Of a stretch of 64,000 bases of DNA, positions 20,342 through 31,761 are shown piece by piece. A model generated the notes under the pieces. The model was not told where the DNA came from, ran no database searches, and saw nothing but the letters and a program-made list of their open reading frames with translations. Origin of the DNA: CADEFQ01 sp050185195 (GTDB taxonomy: Bacteria; Pseudomonadota; Gammaproteobacteria; Steroidobacterales; Steroidobacteraceae); NCBI GenBank assembly GCA_050185195.1, contig JBFWZQ010000004.1:205881-269880 (forward strand), given 5' to 3'. Every line of letters starts with the position of its first letter. Position 1 is the first letter of the stretch. The position numbers were made by a program, and so were the translations under genes.

Positions 20342-21748
20342 TCAACCCCCGCCGCTGGTGCCGCCCTTGATGCCGCCCTTGGCGAGTTCCGCCGGATCGA
20401 GCAAGGCGGCGAGTTCGTCGCGCGCGAGATCGGTCATCCCGGCGGCCACCGCGAGGATGGGCTTGCCCTGCGCGTAGGCCTTCTTCGCGATGGCTGCGCC
20501 CTTCTCGTAACCGATCACCGGGTTCAGCGCGGTGACGAGGATCGGATTGCGGTCGAGCGCTTCCGCGAGGCGAGCCTGGTTCACGGTGAATCCCGCGATG
20601 GCCGAGTCCGCGAGCAGGCGCGAGACATTGGCGAGCAGGCGCGCGCTCTCGAGCAGGTTGTGCGCAATCACGGGCAGCATCACGTTCAGCTGGAAATTGC
20701 CCGACTGGCCGGCCACCGTGATGGTCGTGTCGTTGCCGATCACCTGCGCCGCCACCATCGCCGTCGCCTCCGGGATCACCGGATTGACCTTGCCGGGCAT
20801 GATGCTGCTGCCCGGCTGCAGCGCCGGCAGCGCGATCTCGCCGAGCCCAGCGAGCGGCCCGCTGTTCATCCAGCGCAGGTCGTTCGCGATCTTCATCAGG
20901 CCCACGGCGATGACCTTCATCTGCCCCGACAGCTCGACGGCGGCATCCTGCGACGAGAGCGCCTCGAAATAGTTCGGGCTCGGCACGAACGGCAACTTCG
21001 TGAGCGTGGCGATCACCGCGCAGAAGCGCGCGCCGAATTCGGGGTGCGCGTTGATGCCGGTACCGACCGCAGTGCCACCCTGCGCGAGCGCATGCAGGCG
21101 CGGCGCGACCGCCGCGAGGCGGGCACGACCGTTCTCGACCTGCGCGCGCCAGCCGGAAAGTTCCTGCCCGAGCGTCACCGGCATCGCATCCATCAGGTGC
21201 GTGCGGCCCGTCTTGACGATGGCCCCGACCTCGCGCTCCTTGGCGGCGATTACTTTCGCGAGATGGGCAAGCGCCGGCGCCAGCGACTCGCTCACCGACA
21301 GGGCCGCGCTCACGTGGATCGCGGTCGGGATCACGTCGTTGCTGCTCTGGCTCATGTTGACGTGGTCGTTCGGGTGCACCTTGAGTCCCGACGCGCGGCT
21401 CGCGAGGTGCGCGATCACCTCGTTGGCGTTCATGTTGGTGCTGGTACCCGAGCCGGTCTGGAACACGTCGATCGGGAACTGCGCGTCGTGCCGGCCCGCG
21501 GCCACTTCCGCCGCGGCCGCCTCGATCGCACGCGCGACGTTTTCCGGCAACAGCCCGAGCTGTGCGTTCGCCGTCGCGGCGGCGGACTTGACCAGGCCGA
21601 CGGCGCGCAGGAACTCGCGCGGCATCGTGAGCCCGCTCACCGGGAAATTCTGCACGGCACGCTGCGTCTGCGCGCCCCACAAGGCCTCGAGCGGCACCTG
21701 CAGCTCACCCATGCTGTCGTGCTCGGTACGAAAGGAAGCGGTCATCAT
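20342..21748 (-). CDS. fumC: Class II fumarate hydratase
   Basis: A 468-residue iron-independent enzyme that hydrates fumarate to malate in the TCA cycle. The superfamily signature GSSIMPGKVNP lies at residues 313-323; GSGTSTNMNANEV and HPNDHVNMSQSSNDV are the other substrate blocks. Length equals E. coli FumC (467). It is divergent from purB with a 95-base intergenic region that must carry both promoters. Another TCA gene of the window, acnA, is 5 kb away. Confidence 0.97.
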   Translation of the reverse strand: MMTASFRTEHDSMGELQVPLEALWGAQTQRAVQNFPVSGLTMPREFLRAVGLVKSAAATANAQLGLLPENVARAIEAAAAEVAAGRHDAQFPIDVFQTGSGTSTNMNANEVIAHLASRASGLKVHPNDHVNMSQSSNDVIPTAIHVSAALSVSESLAPALAHLAKVIAAKEREVGAIVKTGRTHLMDAMPVTLGQELSGWRAQVENGRARLAAVAPRLHALAQGGTAVGTGINAHPEFGARFCAVIATLTKLPFVPSPNYFEALSSQDAAVELSGQMKVIAVGLMKIANDLRWMNSGPLAGLGEIALPALQPGSSIMPGKVNPVIPEATAMVAAQVIGNDTTITVAGQSGNFQLNVMLPVIAHNLLESARLLANVSRLLADSAIAGFTVNQARLAEALDRNPILVTALNPVIGYEKGAAIAKKAYAQGKPILAVAAGMTDLARDELAALLDPAELAKGGIKGGTSGGG

Positions 21749-21843
21749 GTACTCCGGAAAGTGCGCCGACCATCGGCGCGCATCGGCCGGGACGGCCGCA
21801 TGCGTTATGATCGCGATCCTAACATTCCCGGTGACCCGCCCGC

Positions 21844-23220
21844 ATGACCCCAGTTTCGATCGACGCCCTGTCGCCGGTGGATGGCCGCTATCGCAGTGCC
21901 GCCGAGCCGTTGCGCCCGATCCTGAGCGAGCAGGGCCTCATCCGCGAGCGCATCCGCGTCGAGGCCGAATGGTTCCGCTTCCTCGTGGCCGAGGTCCCGG
22001 CCTTTCGCGCGCTCGCGCCGTCGCCGGCCGTGCTCCAGTGCGCGGCGGCGCTCGCGGCCGATCCGGACGCGCAGTCGGCCGCCGCGGTCAAGCAGATCGA
22101 AGCGCGCATCAACCATGACGTCAAGGCGGTCGAATACTACGTGCGCGACGCGCTCGCCGCGGCCGGGGCGTCCCCCGCGGCGCTCGAACTCGTGCATTTC
22201 GGCTGCACGTCGGAGGACATCAACAACGTCTCCTACGCGCGCCTGCTGCTCGCCGCGCGCACGGTGATGCTCGGCGTGCTCGACGCACGCATCGCAAGCC
22301 TGCGCGAGTTCGCGGTTCGCTACGCTGGCTTGCCGATGATCGCGCGCACGCATGGCCAGCCGGCAAGCCCGACCACGCTCGGCAAGGAATTCGCCAATGT
22401 CGTCGCGCGACTCGAGCGCGCGCGCGCGCGCTTCGCCGCGGTGGCCGCGCTCGGCAAATGGAACGGCGCGGTCGGCAACTACAATGCGCACCTCGCCGCG
22501 CTTCCCGACCTCGACTGGCCGGCGCTCAGCGCACGCTTCGTCGCGACGCTGGGCCTCGGCTACAACGGCTACACCACGCAGATCGAGCCGCACGACTGGA
22601 TCGGCGAGTACTGCGATGCCGTCGCGGCCGTGAACGTGATCGTGCTCGATTTCTGCCGCGACGCCTGGGGATACATCTCGGTCGGCTACCTGCGCCAGCG
22701 CGCCGTCGCCGGCGAGGTCGGCTCCTCGACCATGCCCCACAAGGTCAATCCGATCGACTTCGAGAATGCCGAAGGCAACCTCGGCATCGCGAACGCGCTG
22801 TTGCGGCACTTCGCGGAGAAGCTGCCGGTGTCGCGCTGGCAGCGCGACCTCACCGATTCGACCGTGCTGCGCAACCTTGGCGTCGCACTCGCGCATGCGC
22901 TGATCGCCTGGCAATCCCTCGGGCGCGGCCTCGGCAAAATCGAGGCGAATCCCGCGCGGCTCGCCGCCGACCTCGACGGCGCCTGGGAGGTGCTCGCCGA
23001 GGCCGTGCAGACGGTCTTGCGCGCCCACGGTGTCCCGAATGGCTATGAACTGCTCAAGCAGTTCAGCCGCGGCCGACCGATCGACGCGGCGATGTTGCGC
23101 GAACTCGTCGACGGCCTGCCCTTGCCTGTCGACGCGCGCACGCGCCTGCAGGCACTGGCACCCGCGGATTACACGGGCATCGCCGCGTCCCTCGCAGGCT
23201 CGCTGCCGCCCCGAAACTGA
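21844..23220 (+). CDS. purB: Adenylosuccinate lyase
   Basis: A 458-residue enzyme that removes fumarate from SAICAR and from adenylosuccinate in purine synthesis. The signature GSSTMPHKVNP is at residues 293-303 and HFGCTSEDINN and ARTHGQPASPTTLGKE are further active site blocks. Length equals E. coli PurB (456). In E. coli purB follows mnmA and hflD; here it precedes a DUF7931 gene, nudJ and mnmA, so the neighbourhood is kept but rearranged and hflD is absent. Confidence 0.97.
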   Translation: MTPVSIDALSPVDGRYRSAAEPLRPILSEQGLIRERIRVEAEWFRFLVAEVPAFRALAPSPAVLQCAAALAADPDAQSAAAVKQIEARINHDVKAVEYYVRDALAAAGASPAALELVHFGCTSEDINNVSYARLLLAARTVMLGVLDARIASLREFAVRYAGLPMIARTHGQPASPTTLGKEFANVVARLERARARFAAVAALGKWNGAVGNYNAHLAALPDLDWPALSARFVATLGLGYNGYTTQIEPHDWIGEYCDAVAAVNVIVLDFCRDAWGYISVGYLRQRAVAGEVGSSTMPHKVNPIDFENAEGNLGIANALLRHFAEKLPVSRWQRDLTDSTVLRNLGVALAHALIAWQSLGRGLGKIEANPARLAADLDGAWEVLAEAVQTVLRAHGVPNGYELLKQFSRGRPIDAAMLRELVDGLPLPVDARTRLQALAPADYTGIAASLAGSLPPRN

Positions 23221-23234
23221 GAACCGCGGCACGC

Positions 23235-23337
23235 TTTGGCGCTGTGGCTCGCGGTGGGCCGGGCCAAAACGTGACGGCCTCGGCATGCCGGCACGAGCGG
23301 CCTCCATGAGAATCGGCGCCAAACGCCACGTGGCGCC
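23235..23337 (+). repeat. Set of alternative inverted repeats in the purB-DUF7931 spacer
   Basis: The 123-base spacer holds four complementary elements: A TTTGGCGC (23235-23242), B GCCAAA (23263-23268), C GGCGCCAAA (23315-23323) and D TGGCGCC (23331-23337). A can pair with B or with C, and C can pair with A or with D, so mutually exclusive hairpins are possible. C:D ends just before the start of the next gene. There is no run of T, so a standard terminator is unlikely. Confidence 0.4.
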
Positions 23338-23343
23338 AAGGCT

Positions 23344-23916
23344 GTGGAAGATTCCGTGACGGGCACCGGGGAATTCGAGTTGAGCCTGCTGTCGCAGGCG
23401 CCGGCGCCGCGCCTCGAGCTGCCGCCGATCGAGGCGTTGCCCCAGGTCAACGTCGTCACCACGCTCGAGGAAGCCCTCGCGGCAACGATCCGCATCGCGG
23501 GCGGCGCGCAGCGCCTGATGTCGATCTATACGCCGAACCTCGAGCCGGAGCTCTACGACCAGCCCCCGTTCCTCGACATCGTGAAGCGCTTCGTGCTCGC
23601 GCGCAGTTTCGCGAAAGTGCGGGTGCTGCTGGGCGACGGCAGCCGCCTGATCCGCGACGTGCACCGTTTCGTCGCGATGAGCCGCAGGCTCACGAGCTAC
23701 ATCGATATCCGGGTGCTCGGCGAGGACGCGCCGAAGCCGCACCCGGCCTATATCATCGCCGACGATCGCGCCATCCTCTACCGGACCAATGCGGCGCAAT
23801 GGGAAGGCGTCGCCGACCACGACAACCCGGCCGTCGCGCGCATGCACCTCGCCGATTTCGACGCGCAGTGGATCTCGCACGCGCCCGACTACGGCTATCG
23901 CATCGCGCATCGCTGA
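23344..23916 (+). CDS. DUF7931-like protein with phospholipase D-type fold (unknown role)
   Basis: A 190-residue soluble protein of unknown function. After a disordered N-terminal third, the block ATIRIAGGAQRLMSIYTPNLEPELYDQPPF and then FAKVRVLLGDGSRLIRDVHRFVAMSRRL resemble the core of a phospholipase D-like half domain (region around residues 45-180), but the HxK catalytic motif is not apparent: HPAYIIADDRAILYR holds only the H. Start is either GTG 23344 or GTG 23356. It lies between purB and nudJ, a place where similar genes occur in pseudomonads, as I recall. Function not assigned. Confidence 0.72.
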   Translation: MEDSVTGTGEFELSLLSQAPAPRLELPPIEALPQVNVVTTLEEALAATIRIAGGAQRLMSIYTPNLEPELYDQPPFLDIVKRFVLARSFAKVRVLLGDGSRLIRDVHRFVAMSRRLTSYIDIRVLGEDAPKPHPAYIIADDRAILYRTNAAQWEGVADHDNPAVARMHLADFDAQWISHAPDYGYRIAHR

Positions 23917-23938
23917 GCGCCGCCGCCCCGCCTCCCGC

Positions 23939-24424
23939 ATGCCCGGCCGCCCCGAAGTCACCGTCGCCGCCATCGCCGAACGCGACGGGCGCTTCCTCAT
24001 CATCGAGGAACGCGCCAACGGCCGGCTCGTGCTGAACCAGCCCGCCGGCCACGTCGAGGATCGCGAGACGCTGCTCGAAGCCGTCGTGCGCGAGGCGCGC
24101 GAAGAGTCCGCCTGGTGCTTCGCACCCGCGCATCTGCTCGGCCTGTATCTGTGGCGCAATGCGCGCACCGGGCGCTCGACCCTGCGCGTGGCCTTCGTGG
24201 GCGACGTATCCGGCCACGACCCCCACGCCCCGCTCGACCGCGGCATCGTGGGCACGCACTGGATGTCGCGCGAGGAACTCGCCCGCGCGCCCACCCGCCT
24301 GCGCAGCCCGCTCGTGCTCCGGTGCATCGACGACCATCTCGCGGGACAGCGCCTGCCGCTCGAATCGGTCGCCGACCTCGGCCTCGATGTCGCCGGACAG
24401 CTGCGCGCCGTGAATGTCGGCTGA
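23939..24424 (+). CDS. nudJ: Nudix phosphatase NudJ-like
   Basis: A 161-residue Nudix enzyme. The box is complete: Gly37, Glu43, Arg51-Glu52 and Glu55-Glu56 (GHVEDRETLLEAVVREAREE), fitting G-x5-E-x7-REUxEE. NudJ of E. coli (153 residues), encoded beside mnmA and purB, hydrolyses thiamine pyrophosphate precursors and nucleoside di- and triphosphates. The same neighbourhood supports the name. The frame is open upstream inside the preceding gene; ATG 23939 was chosen because it gives the family length. The start lies 22 bases after the DUF7931 stop. Confidence 0.85.
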   Translation: MPGRPEVTVAAIAERDGRFLIIEERANGRLVLNQPAGHVEDRETLLEAVVREAREESAWCFAPAHLLGLYLWRNARTGRSTLRVAFVGDVSGHDPHAPLDRGIVGTHWMSREELARAPTRLRSPLVLRCIDDHLAGQRLPLESVADLGLDVAGQLRAVNVG

Positions 24425-24460
24425 GCCGCCGGCACGACGCAGGGCCCGTACAATGCGCGC

Positions 24461-25564
24461 GTGACCAGGCGCGCTTCCCGAATCGTCGTGGGCCTCTCCG
24501 GCGGTGTCGACTCCGCCGTGGCGGCGTTGCGCCTGCTCGAGCGCGGCCATGACGTCCATGGCCTCTACATGGCGAACTGGGAAGACGACGACGGCTATTG
24601 CACGGCCGCGCAGGACTTCCAGGACGCACGGGCCGTCGCCGGCGTACTCGGTATTCCCCTGCACCGCGTCGATTTCTCGCGGCAGTATCGCGAGCGCGTC
24701 TTCGCGGGCTTCCTGGCGGAATACGAGGCCGGGCGCACGCCGAATCCCGACGTGCTGTGCAATCGGGAGATCAAGTTCGGCGCCTGCCTCGCGCATGCAC
24801 GGCGGCTCGGCGCCGAACGTTTCGCCACCGGCCACTACGCGCAACTGAAGTCCGCGGATGCCTTGCAGTTGCACAAGGGCGCGGACCCGGCGCGCGACCA
24901 GTCCTACTTCCTGCACGCGATCGCTTGCGAGACCCTCGCATCGATCGAATTTCCGGTGGGCGACCTGATGAAGGACGACGTGCGCGCGCGTGCGCGCGCC
25001 GCCGGCCTGCCGGTGTACGACAAGCCCGACAGCACGGGCATCTGCTTCATCGGCGAGCGCCCCTTTCGTGATTTCCTCGCGCGGTACGTGGCCGGCGAGC
25101 CGGGATCCATCGAAACGCCGGCGGGCGCGCGCCTCGGCACGCACCGCGGCCTTGCGTTCTACACGCTCGGGCAGCGCGGCGGACTCGAGATCGGCGGCCA
25201 GTCGGGGCACGCCGAGGGCGCCTGGTACGTCGCGCGCAAGGACCGCGCCCGCAACGTGCTCGTCGTCGTGCAGGGCCACGACCATCCGCTGCTGCAGTCG
25301 CGCGCCCTGCTCACCGGTCCCATGCATTGGCTCGTGGCGCGACCGCAGGCGCCTTTCCGTGCCATGGCCAAGGTCCGCTACCGGCAGGCGGACCAGGCCG
25401 TGCGCGTGACACCGCTCGCCGACGGCCGTGCGTGCCTCGAATTTGACCTGGATCAGCGCGCCGTGACACCCGGCCAGTACGCTGTGCTCTATGCAGGTAC
25501 GCAGTGTCTCGGCGGCGGGGTCATCGAATCGACCGGAGCCGACGCCGACACGCTCGCGCACTGA
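24461..25564 (+). CDS. mnmA: tRNA-specific 2-thiouridylase
   Basis: A 367-residue enzyme that places sulfur on uridine 34 of tRNA-Lys, Glu and Gln. The PP-loop SGGVDS is at residues 13-18; the two catalytic cysteines are Cys100 (NPDVLCNREIKF) and Cys195 (TGICFIGER). Start is GTG at 24461. Sulfur would come from the IscS/Tus relay, not in the window. It follows nudJ by 36 bases in the same direction. Confidence 0.97.
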   Translation: MTRRASRIVVGLSGGVDSAVAALRLLERGHDVHGLYMANWEDDDGYCTAAQDFQDARAVAGVLGIPLHRVDFSRQYRERVFAGFLAEYEAGRTPNPDVLCNREIKFGACLAHARRLGAERFATGHYAQLKSADALQLHKGADPARDQSYFLHAIACETLASIEFPVGDLMKDDVRARARAAGLPVYDKPDSTGICFIGERPFRDFLARYVAGEPGSIETPAGARLGTHRGLAFYTLGQRGGLEIGGQSGHAEGAWYVARKDRARNVLVVVQGHDHPLLQSRALLTGPMHWLVARPQAPFRAMAKVRYRQADQAVRVTPLADGRACLEFDLDQRAVTPGQYAVLYAGTQCLGGGVIESTGADADTLAH

Positions 25565-25589
25565 CCGCCACCCCACCACCGAGGGCGCC

Positions 25590-26621
25590 ATGTCGATCAC
25601 GAGGGCCCTGCCCGCACGCCTGTCCGCCCTGAAAAGCCTCACGGGGCGCACGCCGCTCATCGAACTGGAGTGCCGGTTCCGGGGCACGATGCATCGCATC
25701 TACGCCAAGCACGAAGCGCTCAATTTCACGGGCAGCATCAAGGATCGCATGGCGCTGCACATCCTCGAGCGTGCCTATGCGGAGGGCGCCATCGAGCCGG
25801 GCGACGAGATCGCCGAGGCCACGAGCGGCAACACGGGCATCGCCTTCGCCGCGATGGGCCGCGCGCTCGGTCATCCGGTGCGCATCTACATGCCGGACTG
25901 GATGAGCCGCGAACGCGTGCTCGTGATCCAGAGCCTCGGCGCCGCGGTGATCCCGGTGTCCCACGAGCAGGGCGGTTTCCTCGGCAGCATCCGCATGGCC
26001 GACGAGCACGCGGCGGCGACGCCGCACGTGTTCAGGCCGCGCCAGTTCGACAGCGCCGCGAACGTGCAGGCGCACTACGAGACGACCGGGCCCGAACTGC
26101 TGGCCCAGCTCGATCGCCCCCCGACGGCGTTCGTGGCCGGCGTCGGCACCGGCGGCACCGTCATGGGAGTCGGTCGCTGCCTGCGCGAGCGCGTGCCTGG
26201 CGTCGCGGTCCATCCGCTCGAGCCCGCCAATTCGCCCACGCTGCGCACCGGCAGCAAGGTCGGCCGGCACCGCATCCAGGGCATCAGCGACGAATTCATT
26301 CCATCGATCGTGCGCCTCGGCGAACTCGACCGCATCGTCGACGTGTGGGACGGCGATGCCATCTGCATGGCCCAGCGCCTCGCGAGCGAACTCGGCATCG
26401 CGGTCGGCATCAGCTCCGGGGCAAACCTGCTGGGCGCCCTCGAGATCGCCGATCAACAGGGCCGCGAAGCGGTGGTCGCCACCGTCTTCTGCGACGACAA
26501 CAAGAAATACCTCTCGACCGACCTCTGCAGCGTCGAGGAATGCAAGGACCACTACCTGTCGCGCGAGGTCGAGCTGTGCGGCTTCCGGGTGGTCCCGATG
26601 CCGGAAAATACGGATACCTGA
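25590..26621 (+). CDS. PLP-dependent cysteine synthase family protein
   Basis: A 343-residue fold type II PLP enzyme. Lys51 in NFTGSIKDRMA is the PLP lysine, TSGNTG at residues 78-83 binds the substrate carboxylate and the glycine loop GVGTGGTVMGV holds the cofactor phosphate. It resembles CysK/CBS-like proteins but has a C-terminal tail of about 30 residues with several cysteines (FCDDNKKYLSTDLCSVEEC, then ELCGF). Substrate (O-acetylserine or another) is uncertain. Start ATG 25590 avoids an upstream extension overlapping mnmA. Confidence 0.85.
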   Translation: MSITRALPARLSALKSLTGRTPLIELECRFRGTMHRIYAKHEALNFTGSIKDRMALHILERAYAEGAIEPGDEIAEATSGNTGIAFAAMGRALGHPVRIYMPDWMSRERVLVIQSLGAAVIPVSHEQGGFLGSIRMADEHAAATPHVFRPRQFDSAANVQAHYETTGPELLAQLDRPPTAFVAGVGTGGTVMGVGRCLRERVPGVAVHPLEPANSPTLRTGSKVGRHRIQGISDEFIPSIVRLGELDRIVDVWDGDAICMAQRLASELGIAVGISSGANLLGALEIADQQGREAVVATVFCDDNKKYLSTDLCSVEECKDHYLSREVELCGFRVVPMPENTDT

Positions 26622-26668
26622 AGGTCCTGGCGGGGCCGGGCGCGGTCGCGCGGCGCGCGCGCGGCCGC

Positions 26669-26674
26669 TATAAT
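26669..26674 (+). promoter_or_regulatory. Candidate -10 element for acnA
   Basis: TATAAT, a perfect -10 consensus, lies 45 bases upstream of the acnA start in otherwise very G+C-rich DNA. No good -35 hexamer is seen 16-18 bases upstream. A GGAG ribosome site precedes the ATG. Assignment as promoter is inference from sequence and position. Confidence 0.4.
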
Positions 26675-26718
26675 TAGCGGCTGTTCCAGGCCCCTTTCGT
26701 CCCGTCGCGGAGAACACG

Positions 26719-29411
<2,693 letters not shown>

Positions 29412-29412
<1 letters not shown>

Positions 29413-30119
29413 TGAGCCTGCCTGCGCGTGTGATCGCTGTCTTCGACCTCGACGGCACGATCACACGCCGCGACACGCTCTTTCCCTACGTGCTGCGCTA
29501 CCTCGCGCAGCGACCTGCCCGCCTCGCGCGGCTCGCGCGCGTGCTGCCCGCCGCCGCGGCGTACGTGTTCGCCGGGCGCGATCGGGGCCGGCTCAAGGCC
29601 GCGCTCCTGCGCCAGACGCTCCGGGGCGAACCGCGTGCCGCCATCGAGGCGTGGAATGCGGCCTATCTCCCGCGCGTGGTCGCGGGCGAAACTTTCGCGC
29701 AGGCAGTCGCGGCGATCGAACGACACCGGCAGGCGGGCGACACGCTCATATTGATGTCGGCGAGCGTCGATCTGTACGTGCCCGAACTCGCGCGCCAGCT
29801 CGGTTTCGCGCATGCCATTTGCACCGGTGTCGCCTGGCAGGGCGAAACGCTCGACGGTGCGCTCACGACCGCCAATCGGCGGGGCGACGAGAAGGCGCGC
29901 TGCCTCGAAGCCCTGCGCGCCCGCAATCCGCGGGCCCACATCGTCGCGTACGGCAACAGCGCGTCCGACCTGCCGCACCTGCGCCTCGCCACCCGCGGCA
30001 TACTCGTGAACGGCTCACGGGCGGCGCGGGCCGCGGCGAAGGCACTCGGCATCGAATGTGTGGCCTGGCGGGGAACATGGCGCGCCCCGGCAGGCTCCAA
30101 TCCGGGCAGACCCGCATGA
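29412..30119 (+). CDS. HAD-IB family phosphatase
   Basis: A 235-residue hydrolase with HAD motif I FDLDGTIT (nucleophile Asp12, acid Asp14), motif II LILMSAS and motif IV YGNSASDLPHL; the cap is of the SerB/TIGR01490 type. Members dephosphorylate phosphoserine-like or histidinol phosphate-like small molecules, but the substrate cannot be told. It is translationally coupled to acnA by a TGATG overlap, which hints at a metabolic or repair role linked to the TCA cycle; this link is speculation. Confidence 0.85.
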
Positions 30120-30154
30120 CCTGAACGCGGGACGATCGCAGGGATGCATTAAAT

Positions 30155-31114
30155 ATGCCTCGTAATAGATTGATTAATAACACCTATATATCCCCATCCG
30201 AGGTAACACCAGAGGCCGTCTACCTCGAACGGCGCCGCCTGCTGTTCGGGGGCGCTGCGCTCGCCCTCGCGGCCGTCCCGACCCCATCGATCGGCGCGTC
30301 CCCTGCGTTGCCCGCCCTGAAGGCGGTTCGCAATGCGCGCCTATCCGTGGCCGAGACGCCGACGGATTACGAAGACATCACGGGCTACAACAACTTCTAT
30401 GAGTTCGGCACCGGCAAGGACGACCCGAAAGCGAACGCCCATACGCTGCGCACGCGGCCGTGGAGCGTGGCGGTTTCCGGCGAAGTCGCAGTGCCGGGCA
30501 GCTTCACGCTCGAGGATATCCTCGCGCCGCACCCGCTCGAGGAGCGCCTCTACCGGATGCGCTGCGTCGAGCGCTGGTCGATGGTGATCCCCTGGGTTGG
30601 TTTCCCGCTCGCGGATCTCGTGAAGCGGTTCAGGCCGACATCCAGGGCGAAGTACGTCGCGTTCAAGACCCTGCTCGACCCGAAGCGCATGCCCGGGCAG
30701 CGGGCAGGTTGGCTGGCGTGGCCCTATGTGGAGGGGCTGCGCATCGACGAGGCCATGCATCCGCTCGCGTTCCTGGCCGTGGGCCTCTACGGCCGCGTGC
30801 TGCCGAACCAGAACGGCGCGCCGCTGCGGCTCGTGGTGCCCTGGAAATACGGGTTCAAGGGCATCAAGTCGATCGTGGCGATCCGCTTCACCGAGCGCAT
30901 GCCGCCGACCGCCTGGAACGTCGCGGCACCCGACGAGTACGGCTTCTATGCCAACGTGAACCCGGCTGTCGATCACCCGCGGTGGAGCCAGGCGAGCGAA
31001 CGGCGCATCGGCGCGGGCCTCTTCGAGGCGACGCGGCCCACCCTGCCCTTCAACGGCTACGCGGCCGAGGTCGCATCGCTCTACCGCGGCATGGACCTGC
31101 GCCGCTGGTTCTGA
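30155..31114 (+). CDS. msrP: Protein-methionine-sulfoxide reductase catalytic subunit MsrP
   Basis: A 319-residue periplasmic molybdoenzyme that repairs oxidised methionines in envelope proteins. A Tat signal with arginines at residues 26-28 (ERRRLLFGG) leads into a hydrophobic stretch; the molybdenum ligand is Cys137 (YRMRCVERWSM). GYNNFYEFGTGK and VPWKYGFKGIKSIV are MsrP blocks. Its stop overlaps msrQ by TGATG, as usual for this pair. The start region (30145-30200) is strongly A+T-rich with codons rare elsewhere in the window. Confidence 0.96.
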   Translation: MPRNRLINNTYISPSEVTPEAVYLERRRLLFGGAALALAAVPTPSIGASPALPALKAVRNARLSVAETPTDYEDITGYNNFYEFGTGKDDPKANAHTLRTRPWSVAVSGEVAVPGSFTLEDILAPHPLEERLYRMRCVERWSMVIPWVGFPLADLVKRFRPTSRAKYVAFKTLLDPKRMPGQRAGWLAWPYVEGLRIDEAMHPLAFLAVGLYGRVLPNQNGAPLRLVVPWKYGFKGIKSIVAIRFTERMPPTAWNVAAPDEYGFYANVNPAVDHPRWSQASERRIGAGLFEATRPTLPFNGYAAEVASLYRGMDLRRWF

Positions 31115-31761
31115 TGACGGTCGGGCAGCGCTATCGCTACGTCTGGAAGCCGCTCGTTTTCATGGCGGCGTGCGTACCCGCGCTGCTGATGCTCGCGGGC
31201 ATCTTCGGCGTTGCGGGCCGGCGCCTCGGCGCGGACCCGGTGGAAGAACTGCTGCTCACCTGCGGCAAGACCGCCCTCAACCTGCTGTGCCTCACGCTCG
31301 CGGTGACGCCCCTCGTGAAGATCGCGCACCGCCCGCACTGGCTGCGCTTGCGCAGGATGCTGGGTCTCTTCGCATTCTTCTATGTATTGCTGCACTTCAC
31401 CGTGTATCTCGTGCTCGATCGCAGGCTCGATGCCGCCATGATCGTGGAGGACATCGCGAAGCGCCCCTACATCACGGTCGGGTTCACGGCGCTGTTGCTG
31501 CTGCTGCCGCTCGCCGCGACCTCCACGCAGCGCATGATGCGGCGCCTCGGGCGCCGCTGGCAGCAGCTGCATCGACTCGTCTACCCGATCGCGATCCTCG
31601 CGGTGTGGCACTTCTACTGGCAGGTGAAGCGGGACTTCACCGAGCCGCTCGTCTATGCGGCGATCGTGGCCACGCTGCTCGGCTGGCGCGCCTGGCATCG
31701 GCGGCGGCGCGTGCCCGTCACATCGCGGTACGCACCTGCCACAACTCCGGAAAGAACCTGA
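31114..31761 (+). CDS. msrQ: Heme-binding membrane subunit MsrQ
   Basis: A 215-residue inner membrane cytochrome b-type protein that passes electrons to MsrP. It shows about five or six hydrophobic segments, with histidines in FYVLLHFTVYLV, QLHRLVYPIAI and AVWHFYWQ at the places of the heme ligands in the ferric reductase-like fold. The last 44 bases overlap the convergent tryptophan dioxygenase gene. Confidence 0.95.
   Translation: MTVGQRYRYVWKPLVFMAACVPALLMLAGIFGVAGRRLGADPVEELLLTCGKTALNLLCLTLAVTPLVKIAHRPHWLRLRRMLGLFAFFYVLLHFTVYLVLDRRLDAAMIVEDIAKRPYITVGFTALLLLLPLAATSTQRMMRRLGRRWQQLHRLVYPIAILAVWHFYWQVKRDFTEPLVYAAIVATLLGWRAWHRRRRVPVTSRYAPATTPERT

Noticed and set aside
21805..24453. Long open frame on the minus strand opposite purB, DUF7931 and nudJ
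   Set aside because: It spans three conserved genes and a spacer, with no family-like sequence.
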